Assembly (NCBI GenBank): GCA_002110465.1
Contig: NEED01000023.1
Coordinates: 62,001-126,000 of the forward strand
Direction: 5' to 3'
DNA from: an unicellular cyanobacterium SU2
Lineage (GTDB): Bacteria; Cyanobacteriota; Cyanobacteriia; Cyanobacteriales; Microcystaceae
Length of the DNA: 64,000 nucleotides
Shown here: positions 63,073-64,000 of the stretch, one piece after another
Numbering within the stretch: position 1 is the stretch's first letter
Layout: every line of letters begins with the position of its first letter
Program-made: the position numbers and the translations under genes
Notes under the pieces: model-generated
What the model was told of the DNA's origin: nothing
Databases searched by the model: none
Seen by the model: the letters and a program-made list of their open reading frames with translations, nothing else

Positions 63073-64000
63073 ATGGTTACTCAATTACCTCCCCGTCCTC
63101 AAACTCCCCAATTACTTCGTGTCTTAAAACTTATCTTTCGTCCCTTAGATTATTTAGAAGATTACCAGAAACAATACGGAGATATCTTTGCTGTTGGCAA
63201 GTCAAAAACTCCATTGGTTTATGTTAACCATCCCCAAGGAATTCAGGAGATTTTCAATGCTGATAAAACTTTGTTTAAATCCGGTGCAGGGGTGGGGTTT
63301 GTTGGGTTCTTATTAGGAGGAAATTCTCTAGTTGCTTTGGAAGGAGAACGCCATCAACGAGAACGTAAATTACTAACACCACCTTTTCATGGGGAAAGAT
63401 TACGCAACTACAGTCAGCTTATTTGTGATATTACCCGACAAGTGACTGAACCTTTAGAAAAAGGAAAGCCTTTTTTAGTTCGTCCCATTATGCAAGAAAT
63501 TACTCTAAAGGTGATCTTAGAAGCTGTTTTTGGTGTTACTTCAGGAGAACGTTATACAAAATTACAAAACTTGCTTGGTTCGATGTTAGAGTTCTTTAAT
63601 TCTCCGCGTAATGCGGCAATTATTTTCTTTAGTTCCCTACAACAAGACTGGGGAAATTGGAGTCCTTGGGGTCGATTTCTTAGATTAAAAGAAAAAGTTG
63701 ATCAATTAATCTATGAAGAGATTCGAGAAAGACGCAAACAAGGGAACTTTTCAGGGTCAGATATTTTAACTCTATTAATGTTAGCGACAGATGAAGAAGG
63801 AAACCCCATGACAGATGAGGAATTACACGATGAATTGATAACATTATTAATTGCGGGACATGAAACCACTGCGTCTAGTTTAACTTGGGCATTATACTGG
63901 ATTCATTATCTACCAGAAGTTGAAGAAAAATTACGTTTTCAGCTATCTAATTTAGGCGAAAATGCTTCTCTTGAAGACATTGCTAAACTGCCCTATCTTA
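63073..64000 (+). CDS. Cytochrome P450, CYP110-like (partial, C-terminus outside window)
   Basis: About 309 residues of an open frame starting ATG 63073 and running off the right edge. The I-helix motif LLIAGHETTASSLTWALYWI is at about residues 255-275. The N-terminal YLEDYQKQYGDIFAVGKSK is typical of CYP110-type enzymes of cyanobacteria. The ExxR and heme loops are beyond the window. It is clearly related to the P450 at 30323-31684, which shares the HTTA/DTTA-type helix and the preceding layout. The likely substrate is a long-chain hydrocarbon, fatty acid or terpene. Confidence 0.9.
   Translation, partial: MVTQLPPRPQTPQLLRVLKLIFRPLDYLEDYQKQYGDIFAVGKSKTPLVYVNHPQGIQEIFNADKTLFKSGAGVGFVGFLLGGNSLVALEGERHQRERKLLTPPFHGERLRNYSQLICDITRQVTEPLEKGKPFLVRPIMQEITLKVILEAVFGVTSGERYTKLQNLLGSMLEFFNSPRNAAIIFFSSLQQDWGNWSPWGRFLRLKEKVDQLIYEEIRERRKQGNFSGSDILTLLMLATDEEGNPMTDEELHDELITLLIAGHETTASSLTWALYWIHYLPEVEEKLRFQLSNLGENASLEDIAKLPYL

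Overview
The window is chromosomal DNA from a cyanobacterium. Evidence: the frequent HIP1 octamer GCGATCGC, chlorophyll genes (chlH, chlG), an IctB-family protein, several cyanobacteria-restricted families (DUF2862, DUF3727), a PEP-CTERM protein and a mycosporine-like amino acid (MAA) cluster. Base composition and gene set resemble the unicellular Cyanothece/Crocosphaera-type group; that placement is inference. No rRNA, tRNA or CRISPR array was recognised. Both window edges cut genes: chlH on the left and a cytochrome P450 on the right.

Layout. 1-2923: ChlH (3' part missing). 3.2-5.6 kb: a small defence/toxin island holding an orphan HicB-like protein, a two-gene Pycsar-type anti-phage system (class III nucleotide cyclase plus membrane effector) and a DUF433/DUF5615 toxin-antitoxin-like pair. 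5.7-8.2 kb: polysaccharide-export ABC transporter with a sugar-nucleotide epimerase. 8.3-10.8 kb: DUF2862, a Get3/ArsA-like protein and chlorophyll synthase. 11.4-17 kb: STAS protein, two-domain radical SAM protein, small zinc-ribbon protein, a PIN-domain relic and uvrC. 17.1-19.3 kb: a type II restriction-modification locus whose nuclease frame is interrupted by one in-frame TGA and whose C5 methyltransferase carries an N-terminal HTH. 19.4-29.7 kb: mostly housekeeping and envelope genes (M23 peptidase, VanX-like dipeptidase, ABC exporter, IctB, CoaBC-like protein, SurE, PheS).

30.3-39.8 kb is a compact biosynthetic locus: cytochrome P450, a fused fatty acyl-AMP ligase/acyl-CoA-dehydrogenase-like protein, a free-standing acyl carrier protein, a condensation-carrier-thioesterase protein without an adenylation domain, and a secreted PEP-CTERM protein. 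The expected logic is activation of a fatty acid, loading on the ACP, alpha,beta-desaturation, optional P450 oxidation, coupling and release. The product is unknown and the source of any amine is the main puzzle.

39.9-49.3 kb: GH13 glucosidase, NatD/LivH-type permease, an FAD oxidoreductase, a lipase, an exported hydratase-fold protein and two glycosyltransferases. 50.2 kb: a lone IS607-type serine recombinase, then glmM. 53.1-59.6 kb: MAA cluster mysA-mysB-mysC-[sodium/solute symporter]-mysD, followed by the decayed 3' end of a TnpB element. The mysB-mysC gap is full of short palindromic and heptamer repeats. The right end carries a divergent TetR/Rieske oxygenase pair, an Rpn-type nuclease with a tandem-repeat linker, and a second P450.

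Most noteworthy are the Pycsar pair, the adenylation-domain-less lipid/NRPS locus, the transporter embedded in the MAA operon, the TGA-interrupted restriction enzyme, and the relics of mobile elements around the MAA cluster.
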